Shown here in pieces: positions 53,846-62,675 of a stretch of DNA of 64,000 nucleotides. Each line of letters begins with the position of its first letter. The first letter of the stretch is position 1. The notes beneath the pieces are model-generated. The model was not told where the DNA came from, made no database searches, and worked only from the letters and a program-made list of their open reading frames with translations. The position numbers and the translations under genes were made by a program. The stretch covers positions 1 to 64,000 of the forward strand of contig JAHEKE010000013.1 in the NCBI GenBank assembly GCA_024638505.1, in the 5' to 3' direction. The DNA comes from Gammaproteobacteria bacterium (GTDB taxonomy: Bacteria; Pseudomonadota; Gammaproteobacteria; Arenicellales; JAANXG01).

Positions 53846-54541
53846 TCATTGCCCTAATAAATCTGCTCTGGCCTGGATCAGATGTTGGCGGATGACCTGT
53901 TCTGCTTCATCCACGTCCCGTCGCGAAATGGCTGTGTAAAGATCCCGATGCTGCTGGTTATACTGCTTGATCTTCTGCGCCGTCAGCACCTTGTCTTTCC
54001 TCGCGGTCCACTGTGCGTGTCCGCGCACCTCATTAATGTGACGGTACAGCCACAGCATGAGCGGATTGCGGGCACTTTCTGCCAAGGACATATGGAAAGA
54101 CTCATCACCCTCTGAGAACAGTTCCGGATCCGCACCGGCCGTCTCAACCCGGTGCAGCGTGTCTGCCATTCTTTCCAGATCCTGTGCGTTGGCGTTGATT
54201 ACGGCCAGTCGGGCCATCGCCGGTTCGATGGCCAGGCGCACCTCGATGAGCTCGAGAGGAGAGGTTAACTCGGTGATATCCTCGTGATCGGCATAGCCTC
54301 GATAGCATACAAAGCTGCCGCTGCCGGCGCGGCGCGTTACCAGATTCATCTCTTCAAGCTGGTGCAGTGCCGACCTTATGGTCCCGCGTGCGGCGCCAAA
54401 CTGTTGGGCTAATGCACGTTCGGAGGGCATGCGCTCGCGATAGGTAAATGAGCCTTCAATTATCGCGTTGCGCAGGTGGTTGGCGATGGCGTTAGCGCCC
54501 CCCATCTGAATGCGCGCTGTTTCGGCTTTGTTTTCAACCAC
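53846..54541 (-). CDS. FadR/GntR-family transcriptional regulator
   Basis: A 231-aa DNA-binding regulator. Residues 15-80 hold the GntR winged helix (MPSERALAQQFGAARGTIRS, then LVTRRAGSGSFVC). Residues about 95-225 form the all-helical FCD ligand domain, with acidic and histidine residues (EVRLAIEPAMA, DESFHMSLA, HRDLYTAISRRD) likely to bind a metal and a carboxylate ligand. It is divergent from the FAD oxidoreductase gene and adjacent to the methylamine cluster, so it probably controls these genes. The ligand is unknown. Confidence 0.9.
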   Translation of the reverse strand: MVENKAETARIQMGGANAIANHLRNAIIEGSFTYRERMPSERALAQQFGAARGTIRSALHQLEEMNLVTRRAGSGSFVCYRGYADHEDITELTSPLELIEVRLAIEPAMARLAVINANAQDLERMADTLHRVETAGADPELFSEGDESFHMSLAESARNPLMLWLYRHINEVRGHAQWTARKDKVLTAQKIKQYNQQHRDLYTAISRRDVDEAEQVIRQHLIQARADLLGQ

Positions 54542-54780
54542 GATTCACCCTCTATCAACGTTGTACTTTCGGTAAATTTGGTTCTTAATTGGTCTAAATA
54601 GCGTGACACTATACACGGCTCAATCCGCCCCGGCAAATGTCCCGCCCGTTAACCGATATAAATATATAAGTAACTGTTAAATATAATGAAATATCATACT
54701 CGCTCAATCGTAGTCGACCTACTGTAACATTGCTCGAGAAACGTGTACCATAAGGTGAATATTCGGCTTATGGTCTAGCA
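54542..54780. promoter_or_regulatory. Divergent regulatory region between GntR and FAD-oxidoreductase genes
   Basis: A 239-base AT-rich region. TTGGTCTAA (54589-54597) and ATGGTCTAG (54770-54778) share TGGTCT, the half-site shape of FadR-type operators; they are 181 bp apart and so could act separately. No clear Shine-Dalgarno sequence precedes the TTG start at 54781. This is suggestive only. Confidence 0.3.
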
Positions 54781-56133
54781 TTGGTACAAACTATTGTGGC
54801 GCTTCCAACACATGTCCCCTATTTAATCATCGGTGCCGGCATTCACGGGCTGAGTACCGCCTATCACTTGGCTCTTGCGCTCAAACGCAGCGGCCGCGGC
54901 AGCGGTGAGGATATTCTGGTCGTTGATAAAACCTCCATTGCGGCAGGCGCATCGGGTATTGCCTGTGGTGTGGTGCGCAACAACTACTTTCAACCGGCCA
55001 TGCGTGAATTAATGGCGCATAGCGTTGCCATTTGGGAGAGCGACTCTGAAGCGTATGCCTATCATCCGGTCGGCTACATGCAGATCAGCCCCGAGTGTAT
55101 GCACGCCGATGTTGCGACCATCGCCCAACAGCAAAAGGATATCGGTTACGAATCGGTCTTTATTGAGGGTGAAAAAGATTGCGCGAGCTACATGAAGTCC
55201 ATATTCGATGACTGGCAGGCGCAGGGTATTACTTCTGTGCTGCACGAAAAACGAGGCGGTTACGCCAATAACACTAAGAGTCTGTACGGTTTGGCGGATA
55301 AGGCAGAGGCCGAAGGCGTGCGCATCATGACCGGTTTGAAAGTGGTGGGATTCGAACGCAATGGCGTCGGCGTGAGCGCCGTGAAGACAGAGCGCGGTGA
55401 CATCAAATGTGATTATATCGTCGCCGCGGTAGGGCCCTGGGCGAAGACCGTATGGGACATGCTCGAGTTACCGCAATCGATAAGCATCAAGGGTAAAGAC
55501 GGGACCCTGCATGAAGACATCCCCATGTGGGTCTACTGGTCGCTGCAGGAGGGCACGCTCGGCGTGGACCCGGATATGCAGAAAACCAATGCCGGTGAGT
55601 TTCCGCCCGTCGTTCACGTTGACAGTGACGCGCCGCTGTATTCGGATGAAGACGGATCGCTCATTACCGACAAGATGTGGGGCATTTATTACAAACCCGA
55701 TTTTAATTTTGGCGGCATTCAAGGCGGCGCCGCGCCTTTCAAAGTGACGACCAAACCCGATGACGTAGCGGTTGATCCATATGGGCCCGATTCGCCAGAG
55801 TTCATTGTCGGTCCGGATTTCGCCCATATGTGGTGTTCCGCGCTGGCGCATTGCCAGAAGCGTTTTGAGAAAAAGATGGATAAATACAAAAATGAACCCT
55901 CCGGAGGAATAGGAGCGTTCACGCCTGACAGCTTTCCGGTGTTTGATGTCTTTTATGATAACGTTTATTTGATCGCTGATTCCAATCACGGCTACAAGAT
56001 GATCGGGGTGGGTGCGCTGGTGGCGGAAGAAATCTGCGGCGGGAAGAGCAGCTTACTGCAGCCGTTTCGATTTTCCCGGTACGCGCAAGGCAAGCTCCAC
56101 CCGGTTTCGCACAGTCCGTTTCCGTGGAGTTAG
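54781..56133 (+). CDS. DAO-family FAD-dependent oxidoreductase
   Basis: A 450-aa flavoprotein with the DAO fold. FAD binding is at PYLIIGAGIHGLSTAYHLAL (about 14-33). GASGIACGVVRNNYFQP and VAAVGPWAKTVWDMLELPQS follow, and DSFPVFDVFYDNVYLIADSN is near the C-terminus. It is distantly related to the MgdA/SoxB-like protein at 61419, but about 40 aa longer and with an insert after GIHGLSTAYHLALA. No partner subunits adjoin it. The likely substrate is a secondary amine or N-methyl amino acid, inferred from context only. It is translated from TTG, 48 nt before gmaS. Confidence 0.8.
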   Translation: MVQTIVALPTHVPYLIIGAGIHGLSTAYHLALALKRSGRGSGEDILVVDKTSIAAGASGIACGVVRNNYFQPAMRELMAHSVAIWESDSEAYAYHPVGYMQISPECMHADVATIAQQQKDIGYESVFIEGEKDCASYMKSIFDDWQAQGITSVLHEKRGGYANNTKSLYGLADKAEAEGVRIMTGLKVVGFERNGVGVSAVKTERGDIKCDYIVAAVGPWAKTVWDMLELPQSISIKGKDGTLHEDIPMWVYWSLQEGTLGVDPDMQKTNAGEFPPVVHVDSDAPLYSDEDGSLITDKMWGIYYKPDFNFGGIQGGAAPFKVTTKPDDVAVDPYGPDSPEFIVGPDFAHMWCSALAHCQKRFEKKMDKYKNEPSGGIGAFTPDSFPVFDVFYDNVYLIADSNHGYKMIGVGALVAEEICGGKSSLLQPFRFSRYAQGKLHPVSHSPFPWS

Positions 56134-56181
56134 ACGTATGCGACAAAAATTATGCTCGATAACCCAAAGGGGAGGAGAAAA

Positions 56182-57654
56182 ATGACAGACCTTGAAAGGC
56201 ATGTTGAGGCGCCGGGCCGCGCCGATTTGGTCAAGCGGGTAAGGGAAAAGATAAACGAACTCGGTGTAACTTATATTTACTACCAGTTCATTTCTGTGAC
56301 CGGGCGTATCGTCGGAAAAGGCATTCCCGCCGATCACTGGGAGCGAATATCCGAACGCGGTTTTCAGTTAGTCTACGGCTCTACCGCCAACTTGTTCATT
56401 GACCGTCACGGCGACTATATCGGTTACGGTCCGGAAGCTTCAGAGCTGGTTGGCATTCCCGATCCCGAAACCTTCTGCCAGTTACCATGGGATAAACGGG
56501 TCGCTCGCGTGTTTTGCACCTGTTTTCGCAACCGTGAAGAAAGAGAAAATCCCGGCGGACATCTGACCTCGGATTGTCGCGGTAATTTGCGCATTATTCA
56601 TGAAGAGTTTAAGGACAAGTATGACGGACTGCATCTGAGACAGGGCACGGAACCGGAGATGATGTGGTTGAAGCGCGGCGAGGATGGCAAACCCAGCGGG
56701 GGCGTCACCAAGCCTAACTGCTATCACATTGACCAGTTCGAAGAGCTGCGTCCGACCTTTATGAAAGTGATTGAATACTCTCAGGCCATGGGGCTGGATA
56801 TTATTCAAGGTGACCATGAGGACGCACCGGGACAGCTGGAGTTGAACACGATGTTTGACGACGTGCTGCGCAATAGCGACCGTCTCACCACGTATCGTCA
56901 GATCTGCGCCCAGGTCGCGCGCGAACACGGCTTGATTGCCTGCTTCATGTCGAAGCCGTTTATGGGCGTGTCGGCGTCAGGATGTCATCACAACATGTCG
57001 CTGTGGCGAGGTGGTGAAGAAACCGTGAATACTTTGCACAATGACCCATTGCCGGGTATGGAGGGCGCGTTTACTTATCTGGTCGGGGGGGATAATACGT
57101 TCATGCCAGATCCTTCCATCGATGAACGCAAGCCCGGACCTGTTGGGCTGCAGTGTATCGGCGGGGTGATAGAGCATTTAGGGGCTTTGACATCGATCGG
57201 CTCCTCTACTGTTAACTCCTATCGCCGTCTGTGGGACACGGGTTTTTGGGCACCGGTGTTTGCCGATTGGGGCTATCAGAACCGAACCTGTGCACTTCGT
57301 ATATCTGCACCGGGGCGTTTCGAATACCGCTCGGTGGATTCCATGGTCAATCCGTATCTCATGGGCGCCGCCCTGCTGAAAGCATTTGATGACGGCATCT
57401 CCAGAAATCTTGATCCTGGAGAGCCTGAAGAGCGAAACATCTATCAGGCGATGGAGGCCGGTAAGCAGGTTAAGAAGCTGCCCATGTCTCTGGGTGAAGC
57501 CCTGGACCGGTTGGCGAATGACGAGGTCATCAAATCGGCGATGCCGGGCGAGATGTACAAAGTTTATCACTGGTACAAGAACGATGAGTGGGAAAAATTC
57601 AATCACACCGTGACAGACTGGGATCTGGAAACCTACATTGACTGCTTACCCTAG
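56182..57654 (+). CDS. gmaS: Glutamine-synthetase-family ligase, probable gamma-glutamylmethylamide synthetase (GmaS/GlnT type)
   Basis: A 490-aa ATP-dependent glutamate-amine ligase; the reaction is glutamate + methylamine (or ammonia) + ATP to gamma-glutamylmethylamide (or glutamine). ATG 56182 follows GGGGAGGAG. Catalytic blocks are QGDHEDAPGQLELNTMFDDV, SASGCHHNMSLWRGG (the HHN ATP/glutamate site), NSYRRLWDTGFWAPVFADWG and GRFEYRSVDSMVNPYLMGAA. It is not the GlnA housekeeping type, since the N-terminal domain and C-terminal adenylylation loop differ. The NMG-pathway role is inferred from the mgs and mgd genes beside it. A GlnT ammonia-using role is the main alternative. Confidence 0.82.
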   Translation: MTDLERHVEAPGRADLVKRVREKINELGVTYIYYQFISVTGRIVGKGIPADHWERISERGFQLVYGSTANLFIDRHGDYIGYGPEASELVGIPDPETFCQLPWDKRVARVFCTCFRNREERENPGGHLTSDCRGNLRIIHEEFKDKYDGLHLRQGTEPEMMWLKRGEDGKPSGGVTKPNCYHIDQFEELRPTFMKVIEYSQAMGLDIIQGDHEDAPGQLELNTMFDDVLRNSDRLTTYRQICAQVAREHGLIACFMSKPFMGVSASGCHHNMSLWRGGEETVNTLHNDPLPGMEGAFTYLVGGDNTFMPDPSIDERKPGPVGLQCIGGVIEHLGALTSIGSSTVNSYRRLWDTGFWAPVFADWGYQNRTCALRISAPGRFEYRSVDSMVNPYLMGAALLKAFDDGISRNLDPGEPEERNIYQAMEAGKQVKKLPMSLGEALDRLANDEVIKSAMPGEMYKVYHWYKNDEWEKFNHTVTDWDLETYIDCLP

Positions 57655-57756
57655 CAACAGCTGGTATGACCAAACGGCTAAAACATTACTGGGTTGTGTT
57701 TTCGCAGCAGCCTCCTTTGATTAGATTTACTCGAACGTGTTGGAGGACGATAAACC

Positions 57757-58692
57757 ATGTGCGGGATTGCTGGACTAATACATCGAGGTGACAGCTCGGA
57801 TATTGGGTCTGAGTTGACGGCGATGTTGCAGGCGCTGAAGCACCGCGGACCTGATTCAACTGGTTTCGCCCTTTACGGCGAACCGGTCGTCAATCAGTAT
57901 GTGATTCGGTTCAAGGTGGCGGAACAGGAGGATATGCGCAAAGGATTCCGCATACATGAAGAGGTGAAGGACCGCAAGAGCGAGGTGGATCGGCGCCTGC
58001 ACGAGATCGGAGTGAAAATCATATCGGAGGAGCAGGTTACGGAATACGCCTATCGCTATAACTTTAATTACGACGGCAATATGAAACGCCTGGCCGATTA
58101 CGTGGAAGATATCGAGGGTGCAGAGATATTATCGATCGGCACCGCGCTTGAATTGATTAAAGATCTAGGAGATGCCAATACTGTTTCCGAGCAGTATCGT
58201 CTGCAAGGATTCAGTGGGACCCACGCTATCGGTCATACCAGGATGGCAACCGAGTCTGATGTAGACATTCGCTCCGCCCATCCCTATTGGGCCTACCCAT
58301 TCAATGATGTATCGGTGGTGCACAACGGGCAATTGACTAATTACTGGAATTCAAGGCGCGAATTGGAACGGCGCGGCCACCGCTTCATGTCTAACTGCGA
58401 TTCTGAGCTGATTGCGGTTTATCTCGCTGATCGAATGGAAAAGGGCGAAGATCTGGAAGAATCCATGCGACGATCGATCAATGAGCTTGACGGTGTCTTC
58501 ACCTACGTCGTTGCCACTGGCGACAAATTGGGTATGGCAAAAGACGTCATGGCGGCGAAACCCATGGTGCTGTACGAGAGCGATGATTTTGTTGCGCTGG
58601 CATCCGAGGAAGTCGCGATCCGCAGTATATTTCCGCATGAAATTGATACCTATGACCCTTATGAGGGAGAGGTCCGCGTATGGCAGAGTTGA
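57757..58692 (+). CDS. mgsA: N-methylglutamate synthase subunit A-like (class II amidotransferase)
   Basis: A 311-aa Ntn amidotransferase with catalytic Cys2 (MCGIAGLIHRG). Blocks are HRGPDSTGFALYG, HTRMATESDVDIR, VVHNGQLTNYWNSRRELERR and CDSELIAVYLADRM. It supplies the amino or methylamino group from the gamma-amide for transfer to 2-oxoglutarate. It is paralogous to the protein at 50855, sharing the same insertion (NYDGNMKRLADYVEDIEG). It overlaps mgsB by 13 nt, so the subunits are translationally coupled. The alternative name is GlxB. Confidence 0.85.
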   Translation: MCGIAGLIHRGDSSDIGSELTAMLQALKHRGPDSTGFALYGEPVVNQYVIRFKVAEQEDMRKGFRIHEEVKDRKSEVDRRLHEIGVKIISEEQVTEYAYRYNFNYDGNMKRLADYVEDIEGAEILSIGTALELIKDLGDANTVSEQYRLQGFSGTHAIGHTRMATESDVDIRSAHPYWAYPFNDVSVVHNGQLTNYWNSRRELERRGHRFMSNCDSELIAVYLADRMEKGEDLEESMRRSINELDGVFTYVVATGDKLGMAKDVMAAKPMVLYESDDFVALASEEVAIRSIFPHEIDTYDPYEGEVRVWQS

Positions 58693-59522
58693 AACACATA
58701 GATTCCCACGACATGGGACTGCATGACGAACAACTGGTAGGGCGCACACAGGAAGTATTTTTTTCCGCGGAGGAGGGGGAGAGTTTTACCTATCCCGATG
58801 CGTTCGATGTTGATTTTGACCGGGCGGCTGAATTTGACGCTGCAGATATGGCAATCAACGATATTAATCTTAAGATTCGGCAGCTGATGGGAGACGGTTA
58901 TGGTGACATTACCGTGCGCAACCCCGGTGCAAAACACTCTCTGGGTGTGGGCATACTCAACCGCTTAAACCTGACTTTTGACGGCAGCCTGGGATACTTT
59001 GGCATCGGCCTCATCGACGGACCGAACGTACATGTTACCGGCCGGGTCGGCTGGTCCTGCGCCGAAAACATGATGGCAGGTACGGTCGTAATTGAGAAAA
59101 ACGCGGGTTCTACCTTTGGTGCGGCAATTCGCGGCGGCGATCTGGTGTGCAAGGGAGACGTCGGCAGCCGCACCGGCATTGATCAAAAAGGCGGAACCAT
59201 CATAGTCGGCGGTCGCACCGGTGCCTTCAGCGGTTTTATGATGCAGCGTGGTCGCATGGTTATTCTCGGTGACGCCGGCGCCAACTTGGGAGACTCCATG
59301 TATGACGGCACAATTTTTGTCGGCGGCAAGATCGCCGGTCTTGGGGTAGATGCAGTAGAGGGGGAAATGACGGAACTTGACGCGCATTGGCTGGAGAAAA
59401 AACTGGCTATGTACGGCCTGGAAGCTCCCAACGGCGTAGCAAACATGACCAAGATTGTTGCCGGTAAGCAGCTTTGGAACTACGACAACCTTGAGCCCAC
59501 TGAAAAGAAGCTGGTGCTGTAG
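58680..59522 (+). CDS. mgsB: N-methylglutamate synthase subunit B-like (GXGXG domain)
   Basis: A 280-aa protein dominated by the right-handed beta-helix GXGXG domain of glutamate synthase (GVGILNRLNLTFDGSLGYFG, GGTIIVGGRTGAFSGFMMQR, MVILGDAGANLGDSMYDG). It has no catalytic site by itself; in the complex it holds the amidotransferase and FMN subunits. In the paralogous minus-strand set this domain is fused to the FMN domain. It ends 12 nt before mgsC. The alternative name is GlxC. Confidence 0.85.
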   Translation: MAELKHIDSHDMGLHDEQLVGRTQEVFFSAEEGESFTYPDAFDVDFDRAAEFDAADMAINDINLKIRQLMGDGYGDITVRNPGAKHSLGVGILNRLNLTFDGSLGYFGIGLIDGPNVHVTGRVGWSCAENMMAGTVVIEKNAGSTFGAAIRGGDLVCKGDVGSRTGIDQKGGTIIVGGRTGAFSGFMMQRGRMVILGDAGANLGDSMYDGTIFVGGKIAGLGVDAVEGEMTELDAHWLEKKLAMYGLEAPNGVANMTKIVAGKQLWNYDNLEPTEKKLVL

Positions 59523-59534
59523 AGAGGTACAGAC

Positions 59535-60890
59535 ATGAACAAAATGACCAAACTTAAGATTGAGCGCGATACCAGCCGTTTAGGCAGCAGCTTCATGTTC
59601 CCGCCAGAGGTGATCGATGACATCCACGTGAAGGCAGAGCTCGGGCGTTACCGCATGCGGGGATTTTCCCTGTTTAAGAAGATACCCACGTGGGATGACC
59701 TGACCTTTCTGCCGGGCACCTTGACTCGGTTTGTAATCGAAGGCTACCGCGAAAAATGTTTGACCAAGACGATAATCGGTCCGCGAGCGAAACGGCCGCT
59801 GGAGCTGGATATCCCAATCTACATCACCGGTATGAGCTTTGGCGCGCTGTCCTACGAAGCAAAGACCGCGCTGGCGCGTGGCGCCACCATGGCGGGTACC
59901 GCCACCTGCTCTGGCGAAGGCGGCATGATCCCTGACGAGCGGCGTTATTCGAGCAAATGGTTTTATCAGTGCATACAGTCTCGCTACGGCTTCAACCCGC
60001 ATCACTTGCGTCTGGCTGACGGCTGCGAGTTTTTTATAGGCCAGGGATGTAAAGTCGGTTTGGGCGGCCACCTGATGGGACAGAAAGTTACGGATCAGGT
60101 CGCGGAAATGCGCTCGCTGCCGGCCGGCATTGATCAGCGTTCACCGGCGCGGCATCCAGACTGGCTCGGCCCGGATGATCTGGCGCTGAAGATCCAGGAG
60201 ATCCGCGAGGCAACCAACTGGGAGATTCCAATTCAATTGAAGCTGGGCGCGGCCCGCGTATACGACGACGTGCGTATGGCGGCGAAAACCGATCCGGATT
60301 CGATCTACATTGACGGTATGGAGGGCGGTACCGGTGCAGGACCGCATCTCGCAACGGAAGAAACCGGAGTGCCGGGTATTGCTGCCATCCGACAGGCGCG
60401 CAAAGCGCTGGATGATGTCGGCAAGAGCGGTGATATTTCACTGGTCTATGCTGGTGGTATCCGCAACGGTGCGGATGTCGCCAAAGCCCTGGCTTTGGGC
60501 GCTGACGCGATTGCTATCGGGCACTCTGCGATGATGGCCCTTAACTGTAACAAGGATATTCCCGAGGCCAATTTTCAGGAAGAAATGGGCGTTGAGCCGG
60601 GTTATTGTTACCACTGCCACTCCGGCCGGTGCCCAGTTGGAATTGCTACCCAGGATCCGGTTTTACGCAAGCGTTTAAATCCGGACGAAGGCGCCGTGCG
60701 GGTGTATAACTTCCTGCACTGCCTGGCGATTGAATGCCAGATGATGGCACGAGCATGTGGCAAGACCAATGTGCACTCACTGGAACCGGAAGATCTAGCC
60801 GCACTCACGATGGAGGCATCGGCGTTGGCAATGGTTCCTCTGGCCGGTTCTCAGCATACGGTGGGACGCCCCGATATGACACGCTACTGA
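59535..60890 (+). CDS. mgsC: N-methylglutamate synthase subunit C-like (FMN-binding glutamate-synthase domain)
   Basis: A 451-aa FMN- and Fe-S-binding barrel. The opening DDLTFLPGTLTRFVIEGYRE is followed by SFGALSYEAKTALARGATMA, GCKVGLGGHLMGQKV and KLGAARVYDDVRMAAKTDPD. The Fe-S ligands are in CYHCHSGRCPVGIATQDP, with an upstream Cys in MALNCNKDIP. It would perform the transfer to 2-oxoglutarate. It is followed 11 nt later by a conserved-looking small gene. The alternative name is GlxD; the pathway assignment rests on the neighbouring gmaS and mgd genes. Confidence 0.87.
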   Translation: MNKMTKLKIERDTSRLGSSFMFPPEVIDDIHVKAELGRYRMRGFSLFKKIPTWDDLTFLPGTLTRFVIEGYREKCLTKTIIGPRAKRPLELDIPIYITGMSFGALSYEAKTALARGATMAGTATCSGEGGMIPDERRYSSKWFYQCIQSRYGFNPHHLRLADGCEFFIGQGCKVGLGGHLMGQKVTDQVAEMRSLPAGIDQRSPARHPDWLGPDDLALKIQEIREATNWEIPIQLKLGAARVYDDVRMAAKTDPDSIYIDGMEGGTGAGPHLATEETGVPGIAAIRQARKALDDVGKSGDISLVYAGGIRNGADVAKALALGADAIAIGHSAMMALNCNKDIPEANFQEEMGVEPGYCYHCHSGRCPVGIATQDPVLRKRLNPDEGAVRVYNFLHCLAIECQMMARACGKTNVHSLEPEDLAALTMEASALAMVPLAGSQHTVGRPDMTRY

Positions 60891-60901
60891 GAGGTTGAAA
60901 C

Positions 60902-61297
60902 ATGGTAGAGAACGCGAAACAAAGTATTAACAAGTATCTGGAATCTGAAGGCCTCGATACCGATCGAGAGAAGGACATTGGCCAGCACATCGGTTATCGC
61001 TATGATGTAAACCTGGTTCCTGATTACAGCCGCCTTACACCTTTTCTACAGAAATACATTGACGTGATGGGCTGGCAAGACCTTAATTGGCTTGAAGATG
61101 TACACATGGGCTATGAAGAGGGGCGCCCAGCGGTATTTGATCGTAATATCAATGGCTGGGTGACGGTGCCGGAGAATATAGAGTTGCCTGATAACCAGCA
61201 GGATCGGGATATGATCGCCCGCGAGCTTTTAATTAAGTTCCAGATGTCTCAGCGTCATCCAATGGTGGAGTTAAAAGAAGCATACGCTAAATTCTGA
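60902..61297 (+). CDS. Hypothetical protein in the N-methylglutamate cluster (131 aa)
   Basis: An acidic soluble protein of unrecognised family. It has ATG 60902 after GAGAGG, 11 nt after mgsC, so it is translated with the mgs genes. Features are KQSINKYLESEGLDTDREKD near the N-terminus, WLEDVHMGYEEGRPAVFDRN and WVTVPENIELPDNQQDRDMI. There is no signal, membrane span, cofactor motif or cysteine pair. It may be an accessory or assembly factor of the Mgs complex. No activity can be inferred. Confidence 0.75.
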   Translation: MVENAKQSINKYLESEGLDTDREKDIGQHIGYRYDVNLVPDYSRLTPFLQKYIDVMGWQDLNWLEDVHMGYEEGRPAVFDRNINGWVTVPENIELPDNQQDRDMIARELLIKFQMSQRHPMVELKEAYAKF

Positions 61298-61327
61298 TCG
61301 CTTAACTTACGATGTTCGATACTGCGG

Positions 61328-61358
61328 GTCACCGCGTGGCTGAATACCACGCGGTGAC
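61328..61358 (+). terminator. Perfect hairpin between mgs and mgd genes
   Basis: GTCACCGCGTGG, loop CTGAATA, CCACGCGGTGAC: a 12-bp perfect stem, 31 nt after the 131-aa gene stop. No T-run follows (TTACGTTT), so termination would be incomplete or Rho-dependent, or the hairpin could set different expression of the two modules. Confidence 0.6.
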
Positions 61359-61418
61359 TTACGTTTAGAGTTGTTCCAACCGTCTCGATTGACTTTTATT
61401 ACTTAGTGGTTTGATTGA

Positions 61419-62660
61419 ATGCCTTTTGCCCTGCTTAAATACGGCTTCAGTAAAAAGTACCCCGCCAGGCATAGCTTCACGCCGCGCAAAGATCTCAACC
61501 AGCACTACGATGTCGTTATCATTGGCGGTGGCGGCCACGGCGTTGCCACCGCATACTATCTGGCCCGCTATCACGGTATTACCAATATTGCGGTGCTGGA
61601 GAAGGGTTATCTTGGCGGCGGCAACACCGGCCGCAATACCGCAGTGTTGCGTGCGAATTACCTCACAGAGGAAGGGGTAAAATTTTACCGAGAGTCGCTG
61701 CAGCTTTACCGCGGGCTCAGCAATGAGTTCGATTTCAACATTATGTGGGAGAATCGTGGACAGCTGACGCTGGCCACTACCGACGCTGCAATGCGCAGTT
61801 TCCGCTGGCGCGCCGAGGTGAATAAACATTTAGGTGTCGGCTCGGAATTGGTAGACTGCCAGCAGATCAAAGAGCTGGTGCCGCTGCTTAATCTATCTGA
61901 AAACGGGCGTTATCCCATTATCGGTGGATTGTGGCATTACGATGGGGGCACCGCGCGACATGATGCGGTTGCCTGGGGTTATGCCAAAGCGGCCTGCGAA
62001 CGGGGCGTCGAACTGCACCAGCTCACTGAGGTAACTGGTCTTAAAATCACCAACAACCGCATAAAAGCGGTCCAAACCAACCGCGGTATTGTCGAGTGTG
62101 GTTGTGCGGTGCAGGCTGTGGCAGGAACCAGTTCTCTGCTGGCAGGCATGGCGGGCATCAAGCTGCCTATCCACACCTATCCACTGCAGGCCATGGTGAC
62201 GCAGCCCTATAAACCCGTACTGGGTCCGTTGGTCAGTGCGCCACATGTACACGTCTATATCCAGCAGACCTCAAGAGGTGAATTCGTAATTGGTGGTGGT
62301 TCCGATCCCTACCCGCTTTACAGTACACGGTCAACGCTGGAAATGAAGGAGTCGCTCAGCTCGGCGATTCAAGAATTGTTTCCGTTTATCGGTAATGCCC
62401 GTCTGTTGCGACAGTGGGCGGGCATTACCGATATGACGCCGGACTACAGTCCCATCATGGGTTTGAGCCCGGTTGACAACTACTACCTGGATGCCGGATG
62501 GGGGACGTGGGGCTTCAAGGCCACTCCGATATGTGGCAAGACCATGTCCGAACTGGTCGCTACTGGAAAGGTGCCTGATCTTATCAAGCCTTTTGGTCTC
62601 GATCGTTTTTACCGCTTCGAGCAGGTCAACGAGGCCGGCGCGACGGCGGCGAGCCACTAG
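61419..62660 (+). CDS. mgdA: N-methylglutamate dehydrogenase subunit A-like (sarcosine oxidase beta type)
   Basis: A 413-aa FAD-dependent subunit of a heterotetrameric sarcosine-oxidase-like enzyme, catalysing demethylation of an N-methyl amino acid. FAD binding is at DVVIIGGGGHGVATAYYLAR (about 29-48). NTGRNTAVLRANYLTEEGVK, IGGLWHYDGGTARHDAVAWG and RQWAGITDMTPDYSPIMGLS are family blocks. The NMG identity rather than sarcosine is inferred from gmaS and mgs next door. It precedes the delta subunit by 15 nt. Confidence 0.87.
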   Translation: MPFALLKYGFSKKYPARHSFTPRKDLNQHYDVVIIGGGGHGVATAYYLARYHGITNIAVLEKGYLGGGNTGRNTAVLRANYLTEEGVKFYRESLQLYRGLSNEFDFNIMWENRGQLTLATTDAAMRSFRWRAEVNKHLGVGSELVDCQQIKELVPLLNLSENGRYPIIGGLWHYDGGTARHDAVAWGYAKAACERGVELHQLTEVTGLKITNNRIKAVQTNRGIVECGCAVQAVAGTSSLLAGMAGIKLPIHTYPLQAMVTQPYKPVLGPLVSAPHVHVYIQQTSRGEFVIGGGSDPYPLYSTRSTLEMKESLSSAIQELFPFIGNARLLRQWAGITDMTPDYSPIMGLSPVDNYYLDAGWGTWGFKATPICGKTMSELVATGKVPDLIKPFGLDRFYRFEQVNEAGATAASH

Positions 62661-62675
62661 CACTGAGCGTCTGCT

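Noticed and set aside
56182-57654. Housekeeping glutamine synthetase glnA
   Set aside because: The sequence layout is of the GlnT/GmaS type, and there is no glnK, ntrB or ntrC beside it.
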